From positions 1 to 18,833 of the forward strand of contig JAXFOK010000022.1 in the NCBI GenBank assembly GCA_034180415.1: 18,833 bases of DNA. The letters run 5' to 3'. Shown piece by piece: positions 1 to 7,434 of this stretch (its first letter is position 1; each line of letters opens with the position of its first letter). Source of the stretch: CAKMMH01 sp927798255. Lineage in GTDB: Bacteria; Bdellovibrionota_C; UBA2361; CAKMMH01. Both the position numbers and the translations under genes were made by a program. Below the pieces are notes generated by a model. It worked only from the letters and a program-made list of their open reading frames with translations, had not been told where the DNA came from and did no database searches.

Positions 1-1
1 A

Positions 2-145
2 AAGAAAAACGATGAGATAACAAAGATTTTTGATAGTAGAAAAAGTCATGATATTGCAAAAGATTTCCTAATTATTCGTGTTGAAGATTCAAGTGTTATA
101 TTCTTAGATTACATAAATGCTAATATTAAGATCGCCAAAAACTAG
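2..145 (+). CDS. 3' end of an unknown protein (partial)
   Basis: An open frame enters from the left edge and runs 47 codons to a TAG at 143-145. The residues are mostly charged and aliphatic (for example DFLIIRVEDSSVIFLDYINA), which reads like the end of a soluble mixed alpha/beta domain. No family is recognisable from so short a piece. There is no clear terminator directly after the stop, and the next gene starts about 160 bases later behind its own promoter-like sequence. The call rests only on frame openness and plausible composition. Confidence 0.4.
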   Translation, partial: KKNDEITKIFDSRKSHDIAKDFLIIRVEDSSVIFLDYINANIKIAKN

Positions 146-212
146 GAAAAACTTCTACATCCGACAAGACATTGTGTGTAATCAAAAACATTGATATCGA
201 TTAAAAATTTTC

Positions 213-242
213 TTGCATATATCTTAAAATTTATGTTATTGT
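213..242 (+). promoter_or_regulatory. Putative sigma-70-type promoter for the 309-701 gene
   Basis: TTGCAT at 213-218 and TATTGT at 237-242 are separated by 18 bases, a reasonable -35/-10 pair. The predicted 5' leader would contain a short perfect inverted repeat (ACGCT-AA-AGCGT, 249-260) before the ribosome binding site. The same -10 hexamer, TATTGT, appears in the proposed nrdD promoter. Confidence 0.35.
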
Positions 243-308
243 AAAAGAACGCTAAAGCGTCAGTAGGTATTGGCTTAACAAAGGTTTTTTAAGAGAAAGG
301 AGTTTTTT

Positions 309-701
309 ATGTTTTATGTTCGGAAAAGCTTTAATGATCTGAAATTTTCTACTTTGTATGCTTCTTATGAGCTTTCTAAAATTAGTGAAAATCTCGAAGA
401 GGAAAAGGCAAAAATTCGACAGATTCTTACCGACATCAATAGACATCTTGACGATGTCAAATTGTTCTTTAAAAACGAGCAGTTTGATTGCGCAACGACT
501 CACTGCAAGTTGATCGTTGAGTGTTCAATGGAAGCGTTGAGCGAGGCGGATAGATTTCGCGAGAAAGTGGTGGAGATTGAGCACAACCCTCAGTTCAGGG
601 GGAAAAGCTCCGCAAAAAATGCCAAGAACCTCTCTGAGGAGCTCATGTACGTCGTTGTTTATGCGAAAGAATTGCTGAACGAATTGCAGTTGGCCGCATA
701 A
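309..701 (+). CDS. Small helical hypothetical protein, GC-richer than the window
   Basis: This 130-residue ORF starts with ATG, preceded by a good Shine-Dalgarno (AGAAAGGAG at 293-301). No signal peptide or membrane segment is visible. Residues 18-60 are rich in Glu, Lys, Ile and Leu with heptad-like spacing, suggesting a coiled coil. A second helical part follows around residues 65-130. I do not recognise a family. Its codons (many GCG, CGC, GAG, CTC, GTC) are markedly more GC-rich than those of every neighbour, which suggests recent acquisition. It stands alone, with its own promoter-like sequence and an intrinsic terminator immediately downstream, and so is probably monocistronic. It could be an accessory regulator or a phage or plasmid remnant; the sequence does not decide. 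Confidence 0.75.
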   Translation: MFYVRKSFNDLKFSTLYASYELSKISENLEEEKAKIRQILTDINRHLDDVKLFFKNEQFDCATTHCKLIVECSMEALSEADRFREKVVEIEHNPQFRGKSSAKNAKNLSEELMYVVVYAKELLNELQLAA

Positions 702-710
702 AGATCTAAC

Positions 711-755
711 AAAACCCCATGCGTCAAAATTGTCGTATGTGGTTTTCTTTTTTTA
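711..755 (+). terminator. Rho-independent terminator of the 309-701 gene
   Basis: The arm AAAACCCCATGCG (711-723) pairs with CGTATGTGGTTTT (734-746) with one mismatch and one G-U pair. A T-rich run (748-755) follows. It begins ten bases after the stop codon. Confidence 0.8.
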
Positions 756-781
756 TAATTAAATATTTTAATAACCAAATA

Positions 782-1159
782 TTACATTCTACTTACTAAA
801 TTGTAGCTATACGGATTTATCCTTTGTTGCATTAATTTACCAGCTGCAGAAATTAGATTAGAAGTTAAATTGTGGTAACCTAAATTCATATTATTTCTGT
901 AATAATTCGTATAATTATTTAGATATCTCATCATAGGCATTAAGCTATAATTTGTTGGTAAATTATAATTTACATTTGCAAATGGCATTAATCTTTGATT
1001 AAATTGTAAATATCTAAGTAAATATGACTGTATTAGTTGATTATACATCATTGAATTTCTTCTTGTATGTCCCCTTCTTCTATAAGATTTATACAACATT
1101 TGTGCTAAAATTAAATACAGTATATTTTCTTGCAGTTGAATTTTTATTATTTTTACCAA
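782..1159 (-). CDS. Asn/Tyr/Met-rich C-terminal part of a frameshifted hypothetical gene
   Basis: This is an open frame of about 125 codons on the minus strand, very rich in Asn, Tyr, Met and Leu (for example YLNNYTNYYRNNMNLGYHNL) with a basic patch (YRRRGHTRRN). Its only upstream start is a TTG with no Shine-Dalgarno, and it overlaps the end of the 1089-1481 frame by 71 bases. The simplest reading is that both frames were one protein of about 220-230 residues, joined near 1100-1130 where AT homopolymers make slippage easy. No family is recognisable. Low-complexity Asn/Tyr composition would fit a surface or aggregation-prone protein, but that is only a guess. Confidence 0.4.
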   Translation of the reverse strand: MVKIIKIQLQENILYLILAQMLYKSYRRRGHTRRNSMMYNQLIQSYLLRYLQFNQRLMPFANVNYNLPTNYSLMPMMRYLNNYTNYYRNNMNLGYHNLTSNLISAAGKLMQQRINPYSYNLVSRM

Positions 1160-1481
1160 AATTATTTTTTATAAATTTTTGAGTATTATTTTCAATATCA
1201 TTAAAATTAGTATTCTTTAAATCTTTTACAAAACCATTTATGGAGTTTTCAAATTGATATACATCATTACTACTCATAAGACCAATTTTAAAAACTGAAT
1301 TATTTAATACAGAATGAAAATCATTTTGTCCATCAAATTTTATATTCGCGATATTAAAATTTGGATTTTGAAGCTCTCGATTTATATTATTAAAATTTCT
1401 TATTACTATATCTGCGTTTGTACTTACGATATTTGATAATTTTGATAAATAATTCTTTAAATCATTACTTATCATTCTCAC
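1089..1481 (-). CDS. Asn-rich N-terminal part of a frameshifted hypothetical gene
   Basis: This 130-residue frame starts with GTG at 1481, preceded on the minus strand by AGAAGAG at suitable distance; an ATG two codons later is an alternative. The protein is helical-looking and Asn-rich (ISNDLKNYLSKLSNIVSTNA), with no signal peptide or membrane segment. A -10-like TATAAT lies about 80 bases upstream (1562-1567, minus strand). It ends in a short out-of-character tail that overlaps the 782-1159 frame, so it is probably truncated by a frameshift. No family is recognised. Confidence 0.45.
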   Translation of the reverse strand: MRMISNDLKNYLSKLSNIVSTNADIVIRNFNNINRELQNPNFNIANIKFDGQNDFHSVLNNSVFKIGLMSSNDVYQFENSINGFVKDLKNTNFNDIENNTQKFIKNNFGKNNKNSTARKYTVFNFSTNVV

Positions 1482-1561
1482 ATTTCGAGCTCTTCTATTA
1501 TATGATGATATAATATTATTGTTATTGGAATTAAGAAAATATTTATCAGCTAAGATAAAAC

Positions 1562-1567
1562 ATTATA
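1562..1567 (-). promoter_or_regulatory. -10-like element upstream of the 1481 gene
   Basis: The minus strand reads TGATATAATG here, a perfect TATAAT hexamer. No convincing -35 is seen at 17 bases, only a GGTTAG-like hexamer. The rest of 1482-1725 is AT-rich with no gene visible on either strand. Confidence 0.3.
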
Positions 1568-1725
1568 TCAGTAAACCTGCTTTTACTAACCTTTTTAAAT
1601 TATGAAACATATAAAAACTTTAATATTAAAATTAATTAAAATAAATCATTACATATCTGATATGATAAATTAACTCTAATTATATTATTATTTTTTTAAA
1701 TATAATTTATAAACTACCGATGAAA

Positions 1726-1858
1726 CTAAAAAATGGGAAGAGGCGCGATAAATGCGAGGCATTTGAGGGGACGCATCCACAGGCGTACTAAAGTACGGCG
1801 AGGACGGCGTCTCCCTCAAATAACAAAGCAGTTATCGATGCATCTTTCCATTTTTTAG
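1726..1858. repeat. GC-rich palindromic element with 19-bp terminal inverted repeats; likely ahcY terminator
   Basis: The outer arms CTAAAAAATGGGAAGAGGC (1726-1744) and its near-complement at 1840-1858 match at 17 of 19 positions. Nested inside are ATTTGAGGG (1761-1769) pairing with CCCTCAAAT (1813-1821), the hairpin AATGC-GAG-GCATT (1751-1763) and the perfect hairpin CGTACT-AA-AGTACG (1784-1797). TAAC/GTTA (1821-1824/1831-1834) can also pair. The element is far more GC-rich than its flanks. Its right arm overlaps the ahcY stop codon (1855-1857), and on the minus strand the structure ends in a T6 run, so it can serve as the ahcY terminator. The layout resembles a MITE or an intergenic palindromic element. 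Family and copy number cannot be judged here. Confidence 0.65.
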
Positions 1859-3150
1859 TAGCGATAGAAGTCAGGTTTGTATGGCCCCTCAACGCTTACC
1901 CCGATATAATCTGCTTGTTCTTTTGTAAGTTTAGTTAAATGTACTCCAAGTTTATCAAGGTGAAGTCTTGCAACTTTTTCATCTAGAATTTTAGGGAGCA
2001 TATAAACGCCAACAGGATATTTTCCTTTATTTGTAAAAAGCTCTATTTGAGCAAGAGTTTGGTTTGTAAATGAAGCTGACATTACAAAGCTTGGGTGTCC
2101 TGTTGCGCAGCCAAGGTTTACAAGGCGACCTCTTGCAAGAACTACGATTGCACGGCCATCTGGCATAATGAATTTATCAACTTGAGGTTTTACGTTAATT
2201 TCTTTAATGTCTTTGTTTGATTCAAGATAATGTATGTCAATTTCGTTATCAAAGTGTCCAATATTACAAACTATAGCTTCATCTTTCATTACATCAAAAT
2301 GTTCTTTTCTAATAATTTTGGTGTTTCCTGTGCATGTAACAAAAATATTTGCTATTGGAGCAGCTTCTTCCATAGTTACCACTTCATAGCCTTCCATAGC
2401 AGCTTGAAGAGCGTTTATTGGGTCTATTTCTGTGATAAGAACACGAGCTCCATAGCTTCGCATACTTTGAGCGCACCCTTTACCTACATCACCATATCCT
2501 GCAACGCAAACTATTTTTCCAGCTACCATAATATCTGTTGCTCTTTTAATTCCGTCTGCAAGTGATTCACGGCAACCGTATAAATTATCAAATTTTGATT
2601 TTGTTACAGAGTCATTTACATTAAATGCTGGAACTTTAAGCTCCCCTCTTTCGTGCATTTGATAAAGTCTATGAACTCCAGTTGTAGTTTCTTCGGAAAT
2701 TCCATATACGTCTTTTAAGAGCTCTGGGTATTTTGTATGAAGCATGCTTGTAAGATCTCCTCCATCATCTAAGAGCATATTAGGTCCTTTCCCATCTGAG
2801 AATTTAAGCGTCTGTTCGATACACCAATCGTATTCTTCAAGTGTCTCACCTTTCCAAGCAAAAATAGGAACGCCATTTTTAGCAAGAGCTGCTGCTGCGT
2901 GGTCCTGAGTTGAAAATATATTACAACTTGACCAACGTACTTCTGCGCCAAGTTCTAATAAAGTTTCAATTAATACAGCAGTTTGAATTGTAGCGTGAAG
3001 GCAACCTGCAATTTTTGCACCTTTAAGGGGTTTTTTTTCACCGTATTCTTTTCTTAAGGCCATAAGTCCTGGCATTTCTTTTTCAGCCATTACTATTTCT
3101 TTTCTACCCCAATCAGCTAAATTTATATCTTTGATTTTATAATCAGCCAT
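1855..3150 (-). CDS. ahcY: Adenosylhomocysteinase (S-adenosyl-L-homocysteine hydrolase)
   Basis: This cytosolic NAD-dependent enzyme splits S-adenosylhomocysteine into adenosine and homocysteine, relieving product inhibition of methyltransferases. I chose the ATG at 3150 (431 residues) because AAAGGTGAT lies ten bases upstream. A GTG at 3162 is in frame but sits inside that ribosome binding site. Family marks, in 431-residue numbering: LHATIQTA near 51-58, SCNIFSTQDHAAAA near 75-88, DDGGD near 128, EETTTGVHRLY near 154, the catalytic-lysine region SVTKSKFDN (Lys184, Asp188), the Rossmann motif GYGDVGKG near 218-225, and the C-terminal NAD contact Lys425/Tyr429 in KPDFYRY. The length matches the short form of the family. 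No methionine-cycle genes adjoin it, and no SAH riboswitch is evident in the short AT-rich leader. Confidence 0.97.
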   Translation of the reverse strand: MADYKIKDINLADWGRKEIVMAEKEMPGLMALRKEYGEKKPLKGAKIAGCLHATIQTAVLIETLLELGAEVRWSSCNIFSTQDHAAAALAKNGVPIFAWKGETLEEYDWCIEQTLKFSDGKGPNMLLDDGGDLTSMLHTKYPELLKDVYGISEETTTGVHRLYQMHERGELKVPAFNVNDSVTKSKFDNLYGCRESLADGIKRATDIMVAGKIVCVAGYGDVGKGCAQSMRSYGARVLITEIDPINALQAAMEGYEVVTMEEAAPIANIFVTCTGNTKIIRKEHFDVMKDEAIVCNIGHFDNEIDIHYLESNKDIKEINVKPQVDKFIMPDGRAIVVLARGRLVNLGCATGHPSFVMSASFTNQTLAQIELFTNKGKYPVGVYMLPKILDEKVARLHLDKLGVHLTKLTKEQADYIGVSVEGPYKPDFYRY

Positions 3151-3184
3151 AAAATAAATCACCTTTAAATAAAAAATTAAAATT

Positions 3185-3198
3185 ATTATAAGTTTATA
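3185..3198 (-). promoter_or_regulatory. Probable ahcY promoter -10 region
   Basis: On the minus strand, TATAAA (3198-3193) and TATAAT (3190-3185) lie 35-45 bases before the ahcY start. Either could be a -10. No strong -35 partner is visible, so the exact start site is uncertain. Confidence 0.35.
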
Positions 3199-3283
3199 CG
3201 CAATATAAAAAGAATAAAAGATTTATAAAAAATATTAAGTGAAATTTTTAAAAAAGAATCAATTCGTTAGGAAAAAATATACG

Positions 3284-3823
3284 TTAACAGACAAGGAAAA
3301 CATTAAAAAAAATAATATCTGTATGTTCTTCAAGTATAGATACTATCTTTTCTTTTGCTGGCACACTTTCTTTTTTTACTATTCGTCTATAAGCTATATC
3401 ATATACCGTTTGTGCAAGTTCAAGGTATTTCGTAAATGTTTTTGCACATTTTGTTTTTTCAATCTTTGCCTTTGCCTTTTTTGCGTATTGTATTGTTTAT
3501 TTTAAACAATTTTGATTTCGATGACTTAAAGTGATTCTTAAAATTCTATCTCCACTCCTTCATTTTCATAACAATATGTTATTATTCTTGATAACATTAT
3601 TCTTGATAACACTCTTATACTATCATGTAATTGCCTCCAATATGCTCGCGCATGTATATTCGTAGCAACGACTATTCTATCTGTCCTTATCCTATTTCCT
3701 TCTTCTATCTTATTTCTCTTTGCATATTCTTTCTAATATCTCGTCATACTCTGGTAGAGACATCAGTGTTTCTATCATCTTCTTTATATCCTTTTTCTTA
3801 TCTCACTCGGTATTTCTCGGCAT
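3284..3823 (-). pseudogene. Remnant of a DDE transposase, ISNCY-like, with several frameshifts
   Basis: Reading the minus strand and switching frame gives one coherent protein. It runs MPRNTE, stop, IKKMIETLMSLPEYDEILE (from ATG at 3823), then EEGNRIRTDRIVVATN and RVLSRIMLSRIITYCYENEG (frame ending 3538). After that come NHFKSSKSKLFKINNTIRKK in a third frame, and AKTFTKYLELAQTVYDIAYR with VPAKEKIVSILEEHTDII in a fourth (stop at 3284). The closing motif resembles the EKIVSIFEEHTDII segment that precedes the catalytic core in ISNCY-type transposases. The catalytic DDE part is missing. A tandem 15-bp repeat (3581-3595, 3596-3610) lies within the coding remnant. The gene is inactive: it has an in-frame stop, at least three frame changes and a 3' truncation. 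The family assignment is from memory of the motif. Confidence 0.6.
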
Positions 3824-3855
3824 TTTTCTTTACTTTACACAGGAACTAAATAGTA

Positions 3856-4023
3856 TTAAATTTTCTGAATAGTTTCATTAGCAGTTTTGTCATATTTTTT
3901 TAAATTTAATAAACCTAAAGATATTATAGGGTAGTTAGGTTTATCTTGAATATCATCGGTAAAAATATTTGGACAGCAGTAGGATTTTTCTTCGTTATTG
4001 TGGCAAGTTATTTCTCCGTTTCC
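3856..4023 (-). pseudogene. C-terminal fragment of an unknown, possibly pilin-like, protein
   Basis: An open minus-strand stretch of about 55 codons ends at a TAA (3856-3858) and is preceded by an in-frame stop, with no start codon. It reads like real protein: GNGEITCHNNEEKSYCCP, then NYPIISLGLLNLKKYDKTAN. The Cys-rich segment would suit a disulfide-bearing extracytoplasmic domain such as a pilin C-terminus, but this is weak. It is probably a gene remnant lying between the transposase remnant and leuS. Confidence 0.35.
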
Positions 4024-4208
4024 TTAAAATTGTGTATTAATAAAAAAATTATAATCAGTAACTTTTTAGAATATTGGTAAAACTCGGAATTTTATTTATT
4101 AAGAAATAATTTATATAAAAACAATAGGTTACTATCGAGAAGTTTATGAGAAATAAAAGACTTACTTACCTAGATACGCTAAATTATTATTAGGCTTTAA
4201 TAAGGGAG

Positions 4209-4246
4209 ATTCTCGCGAATGTTCTTACGTAAACATTCACGAGAAT
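4209..4246 (-). terminator. Hairpin downstream of leuS
   Basis: Two 15-base arms (4209-4223 and 4232-4246) are complementary except for one position, which is a G-U pair in minus-strand RNA. The loop is eight bases. It starts eight bases after the leuS stop. The following sequence has only a weak T run, so termination may be inefficient or the hairpin may mainly protect the 3' end. Confidence 0.55.
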
Positions 4247-4253
4247 ACATAGC

Positions 4254-6668
4254 TTACTTAATAATATTTATAATCCTTGCCTTTACATAAATAACTTTTT
4301 TGGGTTCAAAGTCTATAAGACCTGGATAGGTTTCTTTTATGATAGATAAGATTTCATCTTCCTTGGCATCTTTTGGAATCATTACAGTTTTTTTCATTTT
4401 TCCATTTATTTGTATAGGAAGTTCAATCTCGCTTGCTTCAAGATATTTCTCATCATACTCTGGCCATTTATCATCAATAAGATTTTTACCAAATATAATT
4501 TCATAAATCTCACTTGTAATGTGAGGTGCAAGAGGATTCAATAAAATTAAGAACTGTCTATACTCTTCTTTTGTTATAAACTTATCTTGCTTAATAATAT
4601 TTGAAAATTCCATTAAAGAAGCAATTGCTGTGTTTAATCTTAAATTTTCATAATCATCTGAAAGCTTCTTAATAAGTTTATTTAATGGAATAATATGTTC
4701 TTTTGAAACATTTCCTTCTTTTATAATTTCTTGGAATCTCCAAACTTTATCTAAAAATGAAGTAATACCAGTTATTCCGTTATAAGTCCAAGGAGTGTTG
4801 TCTTCATACCCTCCTAAGAAGTGAAGATGCATTCTTGTTGCGTCTGCTCCATATTGTTCAATTACTTCCATAGGAGATACACCATTAGAGGAACTTTTAC
4901 TCATTTTCTTTCCTTCACTATCTAGCACTAGTCCACTTCCCATTTTCTTTATAAATGGATCTCTTGTTGGAACTGCACCAATTTCATAAAGAAAGTTTTG
5001 CCAGAAGAATGCATAAAGCACATGACGTGTAATATGTTCTGTGCCACCAGTATATACATCAACGCTTCCCCAATATTTTAATTTTTCAAAATCGGCTAAT
5101 GCTTTATCATTATGAGGGTCTATGTATCTTAACCAATACCAGCTAGAACCTGCCCAGTTTGGCATAGTATCTGTTTCTCTTTTTGCAGGGCCACCACATT
5201 TAGGACAAATTGTGTTGCACCAAGCATCAATTTTAGAAAGAGGAGAATCTCCATTTTCATTTGGTGTGTAATCTTGAGTTTCCGGAAGTGTTAAAGGTAA
5301 GTCTTCTTCATTTAATGCAACGCAGCCACATTTATCGCAAAAAACAACAGGGAATGGTTCGCCCCAAAAACGTTGTCTATTAAATGACCAATCTTGCATT
5401 TTGTAGTTTACAGTTTTTTTACCTTTACCATCTTTTTCAATTTTATCTGCGATTTTTTCTTTAGCTTCTTTAACAGTAAGACCGTTAAATTCTTCAGAAT
5501 TTAACATCTTAGAATTTTTAGCAAGGTATTCTTGTTTTTCGACAGCTTGTTTCTCGCAATCTCCTTCGATTACTTGAATCATTGGAATATTAAAGGCTTT
5601 TGCAAAATCAAAATCTCTTTGGTCATGAGATGGAACTGCCATAACGGCACCTGTTCCATAATGAGCTAAAACAAAATCAGCTAAATATACTTTAACCTTG
5701 TTTCCATTTACAGGATTAATTGCATAGATGCCTTCAAGTTCACAACCTGTTTTGGATTTTTGATCTGAAATTCTATCTAATTCACTTCTTAAAGAAGTTT
5801 CTTTTATGTACTCATTAACTTTGTCCATATTTTTAATATAAGGACTTAATTTTTTAACGAGCTCATGTTCTGGAGCCATAACAAGAAATGTTACGCCATA
5901 TATTGTTTCGATACATGTCGTGTAAATCTCGGCATTTTCGATTTGTTCTCCGCTTTCATTGCAAAGTGGAAAAGCGACTTGCATTCCTTCACTTTTTCCA
6001 ATCCAATTTCTTTGAGCTTCCTTTAGGTTTTCTGCCATAGTGATTCTATCAACATTTCCTAAAAGTTTTTCAGAATATTCACTCATTTTTAGAAACCAAA
6101 CCCATCTTTCTTTTTGAATAACATCTCCGTGGCATCTGTCGCATTTTCCACCTTGGCTATCTTCATTAGAAAGGACTGTTTGACATGTTGGACAGAAATT
6201 AACGATTCCCTTTTTCTTATAAGCTTTACCTTCTTTTAATAATTGTAAGAAAATCCATTGAGTCCATTTATAATAATCTGGGTCACTTGTGCAAAATGTT
6301 CTATCCCAGTCAAAAGAAAGTCCTATTTTCCTTGATTGTTCAAAAGCAACCTTTGCACCGCTTTCAACAAAATCTTGAGGATTTATTTTATTCTTTATTG
6401 CTGCATTTTCTGCAGGAAGTCCAAAAGAATCACCACCAATAGGAAAAAGTACATTAAATCCTTTTAATCTTTTATATCTTGCGAGTGTGTCGCCAGGGAC
6501 AGTTCCTTTAAGGTGTCCCATATGAAGTTTTCCGCTTATAAAATAAAATTCGTAGAGAATATAAAATTTAGGTTTTGTAGGATGGAAATCTACTGCTTTA
6601 AATGATTTTTCTTCATACCATCTTTTTTGCCATTTTTCTTCAACTTCTTTAAAATTATATTGCTTCAT
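4254..6668 (-). CDS. leuS: Leucyl-tRNA synthetase, bacterial type with divergent signature motifs
   Basis: This class I aminoacyl-tRNA synthetase charges tRNA-Leu in the cytosol. The start ATG at 6668 has AGGAAAA seven bases upstream. At 804 residues the length is normal for bacteria. The HIGH-type motif is HMGH at 49-52 in SGKLHMGH, and KMSKS is at 588-592. Two zinc-knuckle-like cysteine sets lie at 159-179 and 444-491, and PNWAGSSWYWLRYIDPHN (503-520) is typical. The CP1 editing domain keeps GTGAVMAVPSHDQRDFDFA (338-356), including both aspartates. However, the threonine-rich motif usually read as TTRPDT is TTCIET (250-255), and the usual HPMGWDAFGLP is FPIGGDSFGLP (75-85). The usual FPYPSG is EFYFISG. 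No T-box leader is visible upstream. Confidence 0.95.
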   Translation of the reverse strand: MKQYNFKEVEEKWQKRWYEEKSFKAVDFHPTKPKFYILYEFYFISGKLHMGHLKGTVPGDTLARYKRLKGFNVLFPIGGDSFGLPAENAAIKNKINPQDFVESGAKVAFEQSRKIGLSFDWDRTFCTSDPDYYKWTQWIFLQLLKEGKAYKKKGIVNFCPTCQTVLSNEDSQGGKCDRCHGDVIQKERWVWFLKMSEYSEKLLGNVDRITMAENLKEAQRNWIGKSEGMQVAFPLCNESGEQIENAEIYTTCIETIYGVTFLVMAPEHELVKKLSPYIKNMDKVNEYIKETSLRSELDRISDQKSKTGCELEGIYAINPVNGNKVKVYLADFVLAHYGTGAVMAVPSHDQRDFDFAKAFNIPMIQVIEGDCEKQAVEKQEYLAKNSKMLNSEEFNGLTVKEAKEKIADKIEKDGKGKKTVNYKMQDWSFNRQRFWGEPFPVVFCDKCGCVALNEEDLPLTLPETQDYTPNENGDSPLSKIDAWCNTICPKCGGPAKRETDTMPNWAGSSWYWLRYIDPHNDKALADFEKLKYWGSVDVYTGGTEHITRHVLYAFFWQNFLYEIGAVPTRDPFIKKMGSGLVLDSEGKKMSKSSSNGVSPMEVIEQYGADATRMHLHFLGGYEDNTPWTYNGITGITSFLDKVWRFQEIIKEGNVSKEHIIPLNKLIKKLSDDYENLRLNTAIASLMEFSNIIKQDKFITKEEYRQFLILLNPLAPHITSEIYEIIFGKNLIDDKWPEYDEKYLEASEIELPIQINGKMKKTVMIPKDAKEDEILSIIKETYPGLIDFEPKKVIYVKARIINIIK

Positions 6669-6719
6669 ATTATTTTCCTAAAAAATTATGAAATTACAGA
6701 TACATAGTTACATATAAGT

Positions 6720-6735
6720 AATTTTATACCACAAT
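6720..6735 (-). promoter_or_regulatory. Possible extended -10 of the leuS promoter
   Basis: The minus strand has TGTGGTATAAAAT about 55-65 bases before the leuS ATG. It reads as an extended -10 (TATAAA with an upstream TG). A recognisable -35 is lacking. Confidence 0.3.
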
Positions 6736-6827
6736 AATGAAAGTAATGCTATTTAAAACCTATTAGATATTTAATTTTAAGCTTAAAATACCACGATAAA
6801 TTATATAATTAATTATAAATTATTGTC

Positions 6828-7225
6828 CTAACATATCTTCAATATTAAAACTTTAATATTTCTTTTTGATAACTCATCTAGAGTACGCTTAGAAATTTTT
6901 CCTCTAATTACAAGCTCAAAATTATTGGCGTTTCCTTTAATTTTGTTAGTGCAGATTCTATAATTGTTGCTAGCGTCTTTGTCCAAAAAATATAGTTTGT
7001 TTGTAAAGTGGTTATTGCTTTCTTATCGTTTGTAATTGTAACAGGTAAGAAAGTTGTAGTTAAGAAACGATTAAAGTGATATTTTTTGTTTAGATACGGT
7101 AAAGTTGAAACAATATTTGTATATATAGTTCCTGCATCTTTAATATTTACATTTTTGTTTTTATTTGATTTTTTTATGAATTTTATCTTTTCTTTATTAA
7201 ATTTGTTTGATTTAAGTATTTGAAT
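6828..7225 (-). pseudogene. Frameshifted remnant of an unknown gene
   Basis: Two minus-strand frames join into one plausible protein. The first, open from 7225, reads VNIKDAGTIYTNIVSTLPYL and then NKKYHFNRFLTTTFLPVTIT. The second takes over near 7025 and reads SNNHFTNKLYFLDKDASNNY, RICTNKIKGNANNFELVIRG and KISKRTLDELSKRNIKVLIL, ending at a TAG (6828-6830). No start codon or ribosome binding site is found at the upstream end, so the gene is both frameshifted and 5'-truncated. No family is recognised. The rest of the leuS-glucosidase gap (6669-6827 and 7226-7434) is AT-rich with no gene visible. Confidence 0.45.
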
Positions 7226-7434
7226 TTACATCATTTATATTAAAACATAAAAGAAATATTTTTAAAAGTTTTAAATTATAGGTCATAATAATGATAATTT
7301 TATTACTTATGAAAATATTGTTTTTATAATTTATTAAATTTTTTAAAATACTAACAAGATGTTTAAATAAGTATGGCGTCTAGAAAGTATCTAAGCATAA
7401 TCTTTATATTTTAGATTTTAAGGAAACAACCCCT

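Noticed and set aside
2230..2951. Open frames on both strands within ahcY
   Set aside because: They are out-of-frame or antisense shadows of a well-conserved enzyme, with no independent signals.
3151..3240. SAH or SAM riboswitch ahead of ahcY
   Set aside because: The leader is short, almost pure AT and shows no GC-containing conserved core.
3581..3610. Tandem 15-bp repeat as a CRISPR-like or regulatory array
   Set aside because: There are only two adjacent copies with no spacer, and they lie within the transposase coding remnant as a five-codon duplication.
3239..3849. Two plus-strand open frames rich in Phe, Cys, Tyr and Ser
   Set aside because: They are antisense to the frameshifted transposase remnant. 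Their odd composition is what the reverse complement of AT-rich coding sequence gives, and they lack ribosome binding sites.
6669..6830. T-box leader or other riboswitch ahead of leuS
   Set aside because: No AGGGTGG-type T-box sequence or antiterminator/terminator pair is seen, only an AT-rich leader.
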